The translations under genes were made by a program, and so were the position numbers. The notes below the pieces were generated by a model, which worked only from the letters and a program-made list of their open reading frames with translations, did no database searches and was not told the origin of the DNA. 64,000 bases of DNA from Corinectria fuckeliana (Eukaryota; Ascomycota; Sordariomycetes; Hypocreales; Nectriaceae), in NCBI GenBank assembly GCA_019137255.1, contig WPDH01000087.1:248001-312000 (forward strand), written 5' to 3'. Positions 22,482 through 34,026 of the stretch are shown in pieces (positions within the stretch are counted from its first letter, which is position 1; each line of letters starts with the position of its first letter).

Positions 22482-23948
22482 CCTCAAGCCTTCCTAACAG
22501 CAACTACAAAAGACCATCATCACCGGCGAGAGCTGGTGCCCCGCGATGAATAACCTACGATACGCATTTCGACACTGTATATTTCAGCTGCTCCTATATT
22601 CTAATGGCATCATCCGGTGCCAGTTTCGGGCTGGTTACCGCTTTGTGTGGTTACCCCTCTGGGTCTCTACCTACCAGAATTGCATCGCAAAGGGACGCTA
22701 AAAGGGGACTGGGCTTGATTTTTCTTTATTCCCCCCCCACCCNNTTTTTTTTTTTTTTCCCCCCCCCCCCCCCCCCCCCCGGAGTGCGTGTCTTGTTTTT
22801 TGGGATAGATTTCGGACTTCTTTTTGTTTTGTTTTGAGTGGTCATCATTGCTGTTCTTTCCAGGGCTGTGGGACAGTTCCTGAGGTGTTGACAGGGTTGA
22901 GAAATACACGGAGGAAGAAGAGTACGATGACGACTTCAACGGTGGACATGGCCGATCTGCGTAGCTAATGATTGCATTTTCATCATGAGCGAACGCGAGG
23001 CGAGGAGTTGAAGCGGCAGAAACGACGGTGATGAACACGTCAACGAGGCAAGGCCGGGCAGCTTGCCTTTGGCCCGAGCTGTTGCTGGTCTGAGGCAACC
23101 TCGTGCCAAGGAAGGGCTGTTAGACAATGCACACGAGGCATACCATCAAGCAGGATCGGCTATGAGTGAGCGTTTTGCTCGGAAATATCGTTAAGAATGC
23201 ACCTTTCCTCACGGATTCCACGCACTAAGACCATGAAGGCAGTGTTGTGTGCTATGACGAACCATTGACTGACCAAAGGTTTTTGCTCGTCTGATCCCTG
23301 AATAATGCGAAATTCGTCTGCCAAAAGGTTGACGTCCGTCCGTCAATCTCACACTCTTCATCGGGATAGAAGAAATACGTTTTGTTACCTGTCAAGACTA
23401 TTCCAGCAAGAATTTCCTCGCTCAGGCCAAGTTGGCTCAATTTAGACCTAGGCCTAGATAGCTCGAGCGGCTGCCGAACTTGGAGTCGAACCCCGCATTT
23501 TCCCCATTCCCCCAGGTTTTCCACACGGACGCGCCTCTCCCAGCCCCATTCATTGGGCGAATGCACTGGCCGAGTTGCGGGTTACAATAAGCCCCGTCTC
23601 GCATGAGTGAAAGGAGGGGAATGGAGAAGCGGAGGCAGAACGGACGTCATTGGTGATACGTAGTAGCCGAGGCGAAGAAGGGACGGAGGGAGGGGAGGGG
23701 CGAGAAGCTGTGATGATCTTCACTTTCGCTTTCACTGTTTCCAACTGCATTCTTTCCGTATAACTGACGAGACGGGAGTTGCGAGACGCAGAGCTTCTGG
23801 AAGGGACGTCTTGGGGAACTCTCCTCGCGCGACAAGGGCACAATACGTCTGCTATCCTCCGGGAGGTCCTGCTGCCCAGACTAGGAGCATTCTCGGCTTG
23901 CTCTCCATCAATGCAGCTGCTACATCGACGACGACGACGACGACGACG
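22482..23948. other. Intergenic region between OCH1 and the acyl-CoA synthetase gene, containing a gap
   Basis: OCH1 3' region, then an unassigned stretch and the promoter of the acyl-CoA synthetase gene. A second NN gap lies at 22743-22744. A (CGA)n run directly precedes the downstream start codon (about 23926-23949). No gene is supported. Confidence 0.5.
22731..22780. other. Assembly gap NN between poly-C/T runs
   Basis: Eight C, ACCC, two N (22743-22744), 14 T and 22 C. Same character as the gap at 11.4 kb and again probably an artefactual join, about 260 bp past the OCH1 stop codon. Confidence 0.9.
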
Positions 23949-26135
23949 ATGACACTGATGCGAGGACTGGCCCGACGGTGCGTTGCGGGCGGGGCTGCGA
24001 ACGGTAGGAGAAGGGCGTATCAGAGACGAACGGTCTCTACCTCGGGGTTGAGCATTCGATGGGGTCCTGACGAGGTACGTGTCGGTTGCTTTCTTGAAGA
24101 CGTGGATGGACAAGTGTCTGGCATATAAGTCCAAGACTGTGTTTCTAAGCAGCTTCACGGCGAGAGCATTGGAAATGGGGAACCTGACATGCTGCTCCAT
24201 GAGGTCTCTCTCGACTATGGACTTTAACGCTGCCACTCACATCATCAACTCAAGCTGCTCACGAACTGCTCACTAACACACTCCCTTCTCTCGCATGCTC
24301 AGCCCGCCCTGTATCCCGGTACCATCCCCCAGCACTTCGCCTCCGTCGTCTCCTCGCACGGCGACCGCCCCGCCGTCATCGCCCGCTCCCCGGCCGCCCC
24401 GTCCCTCTCCGTCTCCGCCGCCGAGACCTCGCTCTCCTACCACGGCCTCGATCTCCTCTCCAACCGCGTCGCCGCCTCCCTCGCCGCCCTCGGCGTCCGC
24501 AAGGCCGACCGCGTCGCCGTCTCCCTCGGCAACACGCCGGACTTCGCCGCCCTCACCTACGCCCTCTTTAAGCTCGGCGCCGTCCTCGTGCCCCTCAACC
24601 CGGGCTTCAACGACCGCCAGGTCGCCGCCGCGCTGAGGCACCTCGCCGTCGAGGTCCTCGTCATCGGCGCCGTCACGGACCTGGCGTATCGTCCGGGCAG
24701 GGGCCGGTGCAACCAGCCCCTGCTGGAGAGCATCGCGGGCGACCTCGACACCTCGACGATCCAGAGCGAGACGGTCCCCTCGCTGAAGCACGTCGTCGTC
24801 GTGGATAACCGCGCCAGCCACCCCGGCGTCAGCTTCAACCTCGACGCCTGCCGCGCTCTGACGCCCTTCGCCGCGCTCCTCGAGGGCTCCGAAGGCCCCG
24901 TGACGCCCGACGACCCCTTGGACGCCGACGAAACCGTCAACATCCAGTTCACGTCGGGCACCACGTCGACGCCCAAGGCGGCGATGCTCTCGCACCGCTC
25001 CATCCTCAACAACGGCGCCGTGATCGCGCACCGCATGGGCCTCGTCCCCGCCGACCGCATCGTCGTCCCGCCGCCGCTGTTCCACTGCTTCGGCAGCGTC
25101 ATCGGCTACATGGCCACGGCTACGACGGGCGCTGCCATCCTCTTCCCCAGCCCGGCCTTCGACCCCGTCGCCACGCTGCGCATGTGCGCCGACCACGACG
25201 CCACGGGGCTCTACGGCGTGAGCACCATGCTCGTCGCCGTGCTCGAGGCCCTCGACGCCGGCGACGACCTCATCGGCAGCAGCAGCGGCGGCCCGCCCCG
25301 CAGCCTCGTCAAGGGCGTCGTCGCCGGCAGCAGCGTCCCCGAGTCGCTGATGCGCACCCTCTACTCCCGCCTGGGGCTCGCCGACGTCGTCATCTGCTAC
25401 GGCATGACCGAGACCAGCCCCGTCAGCTGCATGACGGCGCCGTCGGACCCGCTGGCCAAGCGCACGTCGAGCGTCGGCGTGCCCATGCCGCATACGGGCA
25501 TCAAGATCGTCGACCCTCACGACCGCTCCCGCGTCCTCCCGCTGCACACGCGCGGCGAGCTCGCCGCCGCTGGATACCTCGTCATGAAGGGCTACTACGG
25601 CGACGAAGCGACCACGGCTGAGGTGCGCCAAGCCGACCAGCCCGGGCCCGACGGTGACGGCGACGGCACGGTGTGGGTGTACTCGGGCGACGAGGCCGAG
25701 ATGGACGAGGACGGCTACGTGCAGATCACGGGGCGCATCAAGGACCTGATCATCCGCGGCGGCGAGAACATCCACCCGCTGGAAGTGGAGGACTGCCTGC
25801 TGACGCACGCGGGGATCCGCGAGGCGAGCGTCGTGGGCGTGCCGGACGAGCGCCTGGGCGAGGCCGTGGCCGCCTTCGTGATCCCGGCCCGAGGGTGGAG
25901 GACTCTCGACGACAACAGCGACGATAGCGAGGAGGAGGCAATGAGCGAGAAGCAGCATTGCACGCTGACGCCCGACGCGGTGCGGACGTGGGTAGCATCG
26001 CGGCTGTCGAAGCACCTGGCGCCCAAGTACGTCTTCTGGACCGACGAGTACCCCAAGACGGCGAGTGGCAAGATCCAGAAGTTCAAGCTGCGGGACACGG
26101 CGCGGGAGCTGTTGGGGACGGGAGACAAGAAGTAA
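23949..26135 (+). CDS. Acyl-CoA synthetase, ACSF2-like (adenylate-forming)
   Basis: Activates fatty acids to acyl-CoA through an acyl-adenylate; the arginine-rich first exon (LMRGLARRC and QRRTVSTSGLS) suggests mitochondrial import. Two exons, 23949-24074 and 24303-26135, phase 0, give 652 residues. The first in-frame ATG is at 23949. The adenylation core is complete: A3 loop FTSGTTSTPKAAMLSH from residue 258, A5 ICYGMTETSP, A7 YSGDEAEMDEDGY, A8 GRIKDLIIRGGENIHP and A10 TASGKIQKFK with the catalytic lysine. The A3 loop differs from the usual TSGTTGxPKG at two glycines. An acidic insert (DDNSDDSEEE) sits before the C-terminal subdomain. Third positions are almost all G or C, which also creates a 671-codon antisense open frame. 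Chain-length preference cannot be told. Confidence 0.87.
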
Positions 26136-26576
26136 GGCTGACAATGCGATGCGTATGCAAAGCGGGCGATGAATGCACGCCCTTGATAGAAGCGGGCTCA
26201 GGGGTTGCATTCTATCATATCCATATCCACAGCTAGAATCGTGTAAAGCCAAAACAAACAAGACATCTTTGCAACATCGGACGTACAAGCAAACTTTTCA
26301 TCTTCTCTCTGCTAGGGCATCATCATCTATGGGGAAGTTTCTCCAAGTTCATTTCGTGCGAGGTGCCTGACCCCATCGATCCGTTCAAACCTCAATGAAC
26401 TCTGGGTGAAGAGACAAACAAGCGACTTCATCAAGGGGAGTCTTGCATCGGGTGACTTCTCCAGAGTCCATTGGTGGACGAAACAACAACGCAAAAAGCA
26501 ACACACGAGACCGCCGTGTGAGGCGGGTCTGACGTATTAACACCATGGCCTCGGGTAAACTCCCAGAACCAGCGGT
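26136..26576. other. Convergent 3' region between the acyl-CoA synthetase and ceramide synthase genes
   Basis: 441 bp holding both transcript ends; nothing else is seen. Confidence 0.5.
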
Positions 26577-28629
26577 TTAATCAACCTGCTTCTCGCAGCC
26601 AATACGCCCCAGCAATTCTTTGCGATCGCTGTGTCCCGGTAGGCTCACTCCAGAGCTGCTGGCCTGCTTCCTGACACCAGATCGGCGCTCCCAGTTCCGA
26701 AGGTCAAGGTCCTCAACCCCAACCTCCTCTTCCAGGGGTTGAGCCTCCTCGTAAACGAACTCGTCTTCCTCTTCCTCTTCCTCACCCTCATCGTCGCTTC
26801 GAACATCATCAGAGACTCCGCCCTTGAGGACCTTGATCACGACGCGGACGATCATGGTAAACCAGATGAGGGTGAGGACTTGAAGGAAGAGAAGGGGGGC
26901 CAAGAAGGCCCACTTGACTGTCTCGTTGTAGCAGACCATGCCGCTGGTGTTGACGAAAGGCTCCAAGAGGTACGAGAATCCTGGGGGCGGGTTGACAGGT
27001 CCGACCATGTCTTCATTATTGCCCTTGAAGCATCCAAAAGTCAAGACTTCAGGCGTGTGCGCATAGATGGACCAGCAGGCAGTCAAGAACAAGACGTGAC
27101 GGGCCACGAACCATGAAATGACAAACAGGCCAAACATGGTGTCACAAGTTTTCTGGAACCCGCAGTACTTGAGGCACTTAGCGAGCTACGTACGTGTTAG
27201 CAACATGGCCTTGTCTACAGGCCGCTACAATGAGCCCTATCGCTTACCGGTAAAATCAAGTCGCCCACGTCCATGATGATAAGTATGAAATTGCCGATGC
27301 GGGTATGGCCATAGGCGTAGCACGCCCAGATGAGGCTTGTGGTGACGAAATGGTGAGTGAGCATCTGCCAGTGGTCCTTGCGGCGATCCTCGATGTGAAT
27401 GACAATGAGTTGCTGTAGCCAGAAAGCCCACTGGATCAGCAGGTAACCCTTCATGAGCCCGGTGAGCTCGCGGTTGGGCCAGCCAGTCCAAAGCTCCTTC
27501 ATGTCTAGCCAGTGGGGCGAGGTGTAGTAGATGTACTGTGTCGGGCGTCAGCGGCGCGCTCTTGTTGATGACGGGTTACGTGTGACTGACCATCCCTAAG
27601 GGCCAGAAAACGGTATAAAGGATGGCGAGCCAAGCTTGCTCGGTGAAACGGGTCAAGGCCTTTCTCTTAGTGATGCCCTGGAGCTTGGCGAGGGGTGCAA
27701 GAAGATACTCCATGGTGGCGGCGCGAAGGCCGGTGAAGGCGACAATGCCGAAGGCGATGAAGTAGCCATCGTCGAAACCAATACCGTAGTCGCCAGACAA
27801 GGAGTTGTAATAGCTAAGGTGGAAGAATTTGGCCGTATGTATTTTAGCTCTAGGAATGAAGCTGTGGGCAAGGTACAAGAGGGTGATAAGGTTGAAGGAG
27901 AGACCTAAAGACAGGGCCCCTTAGTACAACTCGCAACAGAAACACACGACAACACAGGAGCGTATCTGCATGACAGATCACCCGCAGACAAGGTCAAATA
28001 GAGACTGGAGACAAATGCGCAGGCGGAGAGAAAGGGAAACGTCGTGCCAACAAGCGATGGTGCCCGGGGGGATGCGCCGGGGGGTTAGAATGCAGCCGCA
28101 TCCGCATCCACACTTGCATCCACACCGCGCGGATTTGGAGTAGGTTCCCAAGATTGCAGAAGAGCTGGATTCGAGAGAGGCATTGGGAAAGGATATGACG
28201 CGACCAAATTAACGTACCAATCTGGTTCTCGATAAACCAGCGAGCAAGATGCTTCCAGGAGCTCTCCTCCTTGCGCTTGAGTCGGCGGATGAGGACGACG
28301 CTGTTTCCTGACTGCATGTAGAGAGGACCGTTCATGTTAGGAGTGCTGTGACCCGATTTCAGGCGCGGGCGCGCAGCCGTCGCGGTCGCTTTGATTTTGG
28401 CATTTCTATTGTCGTTGATATTGATATTGCCGTGTCCGTATACATTGGTCGTTACATTGGTTGTTGCATTGACCGATGCATTATTTTCTGGGCCTGCGGA
28501 AGCTGCAGCTGTTGGCGCTGGAGTCAGATTCGACGTCGCTGATGCATTTCCAATTGGGTTGTCATTGGTGGTGGGGGAGGAGACCTTGTCGTCGACCCGC
28601 GACGACGCAGGGGAACCCGAGTCGGTCAT
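26577..28629 (-). CDS. LAG1: Ceramide synthase (LAG1/LAC1 family, TLC domain)
   Basis: ER membrane enzyme that N-acylates sphingoid bases with acyl-CoA. Four exons, complement(28218-28629), (27591-27904), (27248-27535) and (26577-27185), join in phase to 540 residues. The first 100 residues are an Asn/Thr/Ala-rich low-complexity tail. A TRAM-LAG1-like region with KHLARWFIENQIGLSFNLIT follows, then the TLC domain with 6-7 membrane segments. The Lag motif is present: HH at 303-304, then YAYGHTRIGNFILIIMDVGD. A luminal loop with CFKGNNEDMVGPVNPPPGFS is typical of fungal members. The C-terminus is acidic (DDEGEEEEEEDEF) and cytosolic. Fungi have two classes (LagA and BarA type); I cannot say which this is. 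It is divergent from the BI-1 gene over 3.4 kb. Confidence 0.92.
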
Positions 28630-31600
28630 GATTGAGCCAATTGGAGGTTACTTGAGGAGGGATTCGTTTAGTCGCAAGCTGATGTTTTGTTTCGTTTCGG
28701 TTTTTAGTCTTGTCGTGTCTGGTCGTGTGTCTAGTCGTGTTTCTCGTTATTTGTGATATTTCGTCAACTGTCTTTCGTGTACAGGTGCAGTTTTATAGCT
28801 GCCTGTTGGTTGAGAGTGGTGGCTCCAAGCGAGTGAACAGTTGTTGGAGGGCAGAGAAGGCATGGAGGAACAAGGAACAGCAGCGCCAAACTCGGACTGG
28901 TCAAAGCGAAAAGACGAGGAAAGCAAAAGCAGGAGAGAAGAGGGAGTAGGAATTCCAGAGATGTTCTCTTTCGGCGTTTGGGTTTGGAGAAGATGGGCAA
29001 TGGTCGGCGGGCAGCTGGCGATTCCGACGAGCTGCGGAAGTATACGCAGAACGAGATCGTCGAGGAGGGCGAGAGGAGAGCAGTAGGAGGACGGGACGAA
29101 ATCTGAAGAGAGGAAGACCAAGGGAAGAGATCCAACTCTCAGGACTCGCAGCTACAAGAGAGAAGGATATCAGAATACCAGTGGAGCAGGGGGGAGCAAA
29201 CGAAGAGGAAGAAGAAGAAAAGAGGAAACGAGAGCAGGTCTCAGAGGGAGGGGACAGTAAATAGCAGCCACGCTACCAAAGCGAACCGGGAACCCGATGA
29301 AAATCGAATCCCCGATCTGAATTGGCTCTCTTAGAGAGATCCAGTCAAGGATCCATGTGCCAAGGCGGAGGGGCAAAGCCTGGAGCAGTGGAGGACCTCC
29401 TAGTCGAGATGCCCCACAGAGGGTAAATCCCAAGGCGGTGAGCAGGGAGGCAGTTGGCAGGAGCCAAGAGCCCAGTGCTCGTTGGACCCCCTGTACTAAA
29501 GTCCTTCCCGCAAGTGCCTCAGGCTTTTACTTGGACCTAAGTGATGACGTACGCGCTACGAACCATCCATTGATGGAGAAACCGAACTTCACTCTCCAAT
29601 TACTACGTAGGTAGACCGCTGTGGAGCGTAAGGGGGCCGCGCTGACAAGTTCCCCGGCAGCAGCCTATGTAAGCGTGGGCTGCCAATCGAGGCCTTCTCA
29701 GTGGACGTCCAGCGGCATTCTGGTGGGTTTGGTGGGCTCGAAGTGGACTGCCAGGGGATCGGTGCTTTTACAGGGTCTCGACGTCGCGCATCTGGGCTTT
29801 CTGCCGCATCCAGATTACAGGCCCAGATTTAGATTACAGGTGGCTGTTGAGCGGCAGATGACCCCTGGAAAACCCATCCCTGCACTGTTTAGGCTGTTTC
29901 CTCGGGTCCGCACTAACACCACCGCCATCCATCACCCACCAAGCTTGTCTGTCTCCCTGCTTGGGACTTTTCCATCCCAAAGTCTCCTATCGCTCGCCAA
30001 TCCATTCCTAGCAAACATGGAGCTTCTTCTTTGTCTGAATGAAACAACTCCCTTCTGGTTGGCCATCGGAGCCGTTTGTTAGATGGCGGCCGCTGTATCT
30101 ATACTACCAGCCACGCCCAGATACGAGTACCAGTGAGTGATACTGTACGATACCTCCACTGCACAATCCAAAACGTTGAGGACCCAGACAGCCTCCCCCC
30201 TTCCTCAACTCCCTGCTACCCCTTGTATTATCCCTGCCTTCCCCTCCAGCTTACTACATATGTACGAAGTAGTTCGGGTTGTTTTAGATGGCGGGAGCCA
30301 GCAAACAAACACCTTAGCACGATCCCTTCTATAGGCAGACACAGACATCAGACAGCACGCTCCGTAGGCTTGGGAACCCATGTATGCAGTCAACGTAGTC
30401 TGCAGCACTTGGAATGGAATAGATATATGTACTTCTTGTACAGTACCCGAGCGTTTACTAAGATGGATGGATGTCTTAGTGGACCCGGACTGCATTCCCC
30501 TGGACCCCCGAGGGGACCCGGACGTCTGGCTTTGCGGGTGGCAGCACACCATCGAAACCCTAATACGGTCAACTATGATGGATGAGAGTGAAGGTGAGTC
30601 CAACAATAAAATATAAGGAAATTAGGCACGGTACTGGTCCCGGAGTCCAAGGATGCATGGCAACAAGTGGCAGCGGTTGGTCCATGGGCAAAAACACAAC
30701 TGCTGCATCTCAATATTTTAGGTACCTATGCTTGTCCGCCAATTCCGTGCCTCGGCTGGGCAATGTCTCTTAACTTCTGGGCTGTACTCCTACTAGATAT
30801 GTATACCGGGGCGAGTGACAGGCAACGGAGTGACGAGCAACGAGCTTTTCATTGGCCAATTGTCCCTTTCACTTAATGACCTACATTAACCACCTGAGTT
30901 ACTCTGCTCGGTATTGATATCCCAAGACCATCTCTTACAGTGAACCCAGAAACCTCAAAGTGTTAGTAACTCAACTCCCAGTCCGCCTCCGCTCTTATTG
31001 TCGGTTATGTCTTAATTTTCTCTATTCTCTATCCTTGGTGCTGACCCCCGTCTTCACATCTCCACAACAAACTCCGTCGGGTGTCTACAACAAACCAGGT
31101 AGTCGGTCAGAGCTTCCGGAGCCGCCCTGCTCAACCACTTTTTTTTAATCCCTTTCCGTCCTCCTTTGCATCCAGGCTTTCCGCAGTTTCTAACATGATG
31201 GTCGGCTTGATTACTGGCCGTGATGTTTCCCATCCCCCGCCTTTTCAAGCTGCTCCACGTTGTCACCTGCCATCTCACGGATTGGTTACCAGAGACACTG
31301 CCAATACGCTCTACCGGGACATTGTCAAAACATTATTACCTTGAACCCCGCATAACTCTCCGCGTGGAGGAGGCGCCAAGTTGAAAGCTCATCCCTTCCC
31401 TGGAAAACAGACATTACCCCCCAGCACTATCATGATCGTTGCATGCACTACAGGTGGTCACGCTCCAAAGTCCCCAATTATACATCTCCCGGCCCACCTA
31501 GGGATGGAAGCGAGGAAACACAGCTTGAATACACTGGGTGCGCACGTCACCTGCGCTACTCCGTACTGCATACCACAATTCGTACAGCTCATCCCCACGT

Positions 31601-32045
31601 GTGCTGTACATTACGAAAACTAGGTCTACCCGCCGCGATCCTTGGGCCTACTACAGCCCCATGTAAGATAGCAATGTGTGAATGCAAGCCGGATGCCTGG
31701 CCTTCGCGAGTCAAGGCCACTTCGTTTCTGTGATGGGGCTAGACCATATCGGATGTCAAAGCAATCTAGCATCGTAGGGCACGGACTGGATCCTGGACCG
31801 ATAAGCTGACGCCACATCTAGCACCGCCACATCTGGCTTTTTTATCTGTCACACCTGCCTAGCGCCACCCTCGAAGCCACATGACCTCCCAGCGCCTATT
31901 GGGCCAGGCGTCATCACCCATCGCCTCACATCATCGACCTCGAACCCTCTAACTTAACCTAAACGTCGCTCTCCAACCATCATCACCAACATCCCACCCA
32001 GCAGCAAAACCACCTCCCACCAAAGCGAACATCGCCCTCGCAGCC
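28630..32045. other. 3.4 kb divergent intergenic region between the ceramide synthase and BI-1 genes
   Basis: The two ends are leaders and promoters. A polypurine-rich block at about 28850-29260 on the + strand, pyrimidine-rich in the direction of the ceramide synthase gene, fits a long 5' leader. The middle (29.6-31.8 kb) has no supported gene; open frames are short and unlike proteins. A TACTCCGTA word is at 31557-31565. Confidence 0.45.
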
Positions 32046-33059
32046 ATGGCATCCGCTGCAAAGTACCAGCCTGCGCCCCAGCAGGAGCCCGATGACGACT
32101 ACACCCACGCGCCCCCCGCCTACGGCTCGGCCTCCCGCGACGAGTCGCAGGGCCTCTTCGGTGGCGCCCCGCGCGACAGCGAGGACAACCTGCCTGATGA
32201 CTTCAAGGTATGTGGCAGGACAGCTTCCGCTTACCTGGGCTGCGAATCGCGAAGTCCACCACCGACTGGATGACTTCAAGATGCGATGGCTAACACGTCT
32301 TTTCTAGTTTGGCGGCTCCGTGGCCGAGGCTACCGTCGACATCCGCAACCAGTTCGTCCGCAAGGTCTACACCATCCTGACCGTTCAGCTCCTCGCCACC
32401 GCCGGCGTCAGCTCCCTTACCTTCTTCAGCGCTGGATACAAGGAATGGATTCAGGGCCATCCCGGCGTTGTTTGGATCTCGGTAAGTCGTCCTGCGGCCA
32501 CCCCGACCCCTCGTTCGTTAAGAGCGAATGGGCATGCAAAAAGCAAAGATGCTAACTCGTGTTATAGCTCATCGGCGCCATGGTCTTCATGGGCCTGACG
32601 TACTGGAAGCGCAAGTCGTATCCTACCAACCTTCTCTTCCTCTCGCTCTTTACCCTCGCCGAAGCCTACACCATCTCCGTCATAGTCTCCTTTTACAAGA
32701 CTGAGATCGTCCTCAACGCTGTTGTCATTACTGCCGGCATGTTCGTCTTCCTCACTCTATTCGCTTGCCAGTCCAAGTACGACTTCACTTCCTGGATGCC
32801 CTACCTCTTCGGCGCTCTCTGGGGTCTCATCCTCTTCGGCTTCATGGCCGCGTTCTTCCCCCACAACTCTACTACCGAGCTCATTTACGGAGGAGTGACT
32901 GCTCTGATCTTCAGCGGCTACATTCTCGTCGACACGCAGCTCATTATGCGCCACCACCACGTTGAGGAGGAGATCGCCGCCGCCATCAGCCTGTACCTGG
33001 ACATCATCAACCTCTTCCTCGCCATCCTGCGCATTCTCAACAGCCAGTCCAACAACTAA
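32046..33059 (+). CDS. BXI1: Bax inhibitor-1/LFG-type membrane protein (Bxi1-like)
   Basis: Member of the TMBIM (LFG) family of seven-helix ER/vacuole/Golgi membrane proteins, implicated in calcium leak and the unfolded protein response (yeast Bxi1/Ybh3). Three exons, 32046-32207, 32308-32481 and 32568-33059, all phase 0, give 275 residues. The N-terminal 55 residues are Pro/Asp/Tyr-rich and cytosolic. VRKVYTILTVQLLATAGV starts helix 1, and six more hydrophobic segments follow, including YPTNLLFLSLFTLAEAY, the CQSKYDFT loop, and SGYILVDTQLIMRHHHVEEE near the end, whose paired acids match the di-aspartyl sensor region of the family. Introns have GTATGT and GTAAGT donors and a GCTAAC branch. 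It is convergent with the septin gene. Confidence 0.92.
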
Positions 33060-34026
33060 ACTGCGCGCGCAGCATGGATGAAAATCGGCGAGTGTGTACG
33101 TACGCATAGTGTGCTATGAACAAAAGACTGCTCTAGTGGAAGGAGTTTTCCTAAGTCCAAGTTTTGTTGCTGTCTTGAGGTATTTGTTTCGGGGGGTCTT
33201 TTAATTTTCGAGACTCCCATTTTGAGTGCTTGATACAAGAGATGGAGAGGACGAAAGGGTTGCACGGTTAGGCGTTCAATTTTTAGCTTTTCGAGTTCAG
33301 TCTCACGTACGAATACAAGTTTTTTGTTACTTTGGCAGTGCGTCCGTCTTAACATTTCAAGCCTCCAATACGCTTCATTCTATGAGACAAACCCGCACTC
33401 TGAGCACAAGCGGTACCGCAACATTGCCAAAGTGTAGCTGGCTTTCAATCCAAGCCTATGCTAACCGTGGGGGATTAAGAAGGTATCGAATTGATTTGAT
33501 ATCAGCATTAGAAGCGACTAGAGAAAACAGGAAAAAAAACGAGGGTTGCCCGTCGAAAAAATGGATGCCAACAAAGCCAACAGAAATAGCTGACTGATTG
33601 GCAGAGGGGCACAACAGACAGGGAAGGACTCTCTGTCGCCAGAGCGCGTCAACTGCATTGCATTGCATGGTCGTTCCCATTTCTCTGATTCTCCTCTCCT
33701 TACCCGGCTGCGTCCTCCGCAACGTCCATAAACAAGCCCCCCGTGCCAACGGCCGTCCCTCTGTCCATGCTTTCACGGGTAATCTCGTGGGGTGGTATCT
33801 CTACCATCGTCTCAAAATCAGAAGCAGCCCTTTCGGTCCGGTGTAGCAGGGTGGTTGAAGAAAATAGGGAAACGACTTTCAGTTTCGCAGCAGTAGGGGA
33901 ATATTCTCATCTTCTTTCTCTTTAGTCGTGGGAGAGAAAAAAAACCAACGCCAGCAATAGACAATAGTCCAACGTCGCACTTTTTTGGAGCACCGCAGAA
34001 AGAACCAATATGTGATGTGATATGGT
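33060..34026. other. Convergent 3' region between the BI-1 and septin genes
   Basis: 967 bp, AT-richer than the flanking genes, with several short A or T runs. The long spacing suggests long 3' UTRs. No gene is seen. Confidence 0.5.

Noticed and set aside
23470..23500. B-box-like GGTTCGACTCC on the minus strand, possible tRNA
   Set aside because: The flanking bases cannot form a T-stem, and no A box or acceptor stem is found at the right distance.
24273..26288. 671-codon open frame on the minus strand over the acyl-CoA synthetase gene
   Set aside because: It is antisense to a gene with complete adenylation motifs. Its translation is Arg/Val/Glu/Ala/Asp-rich low complexity, as expected from GC-rich third positions on the other strand.
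30076..30585. 169-codon open frame in the intergenic region left of the BI-1 gene
   Set aside because: Composition is not protein-like, overlapping frames on both strands are equally open, and there is no conserved motif.
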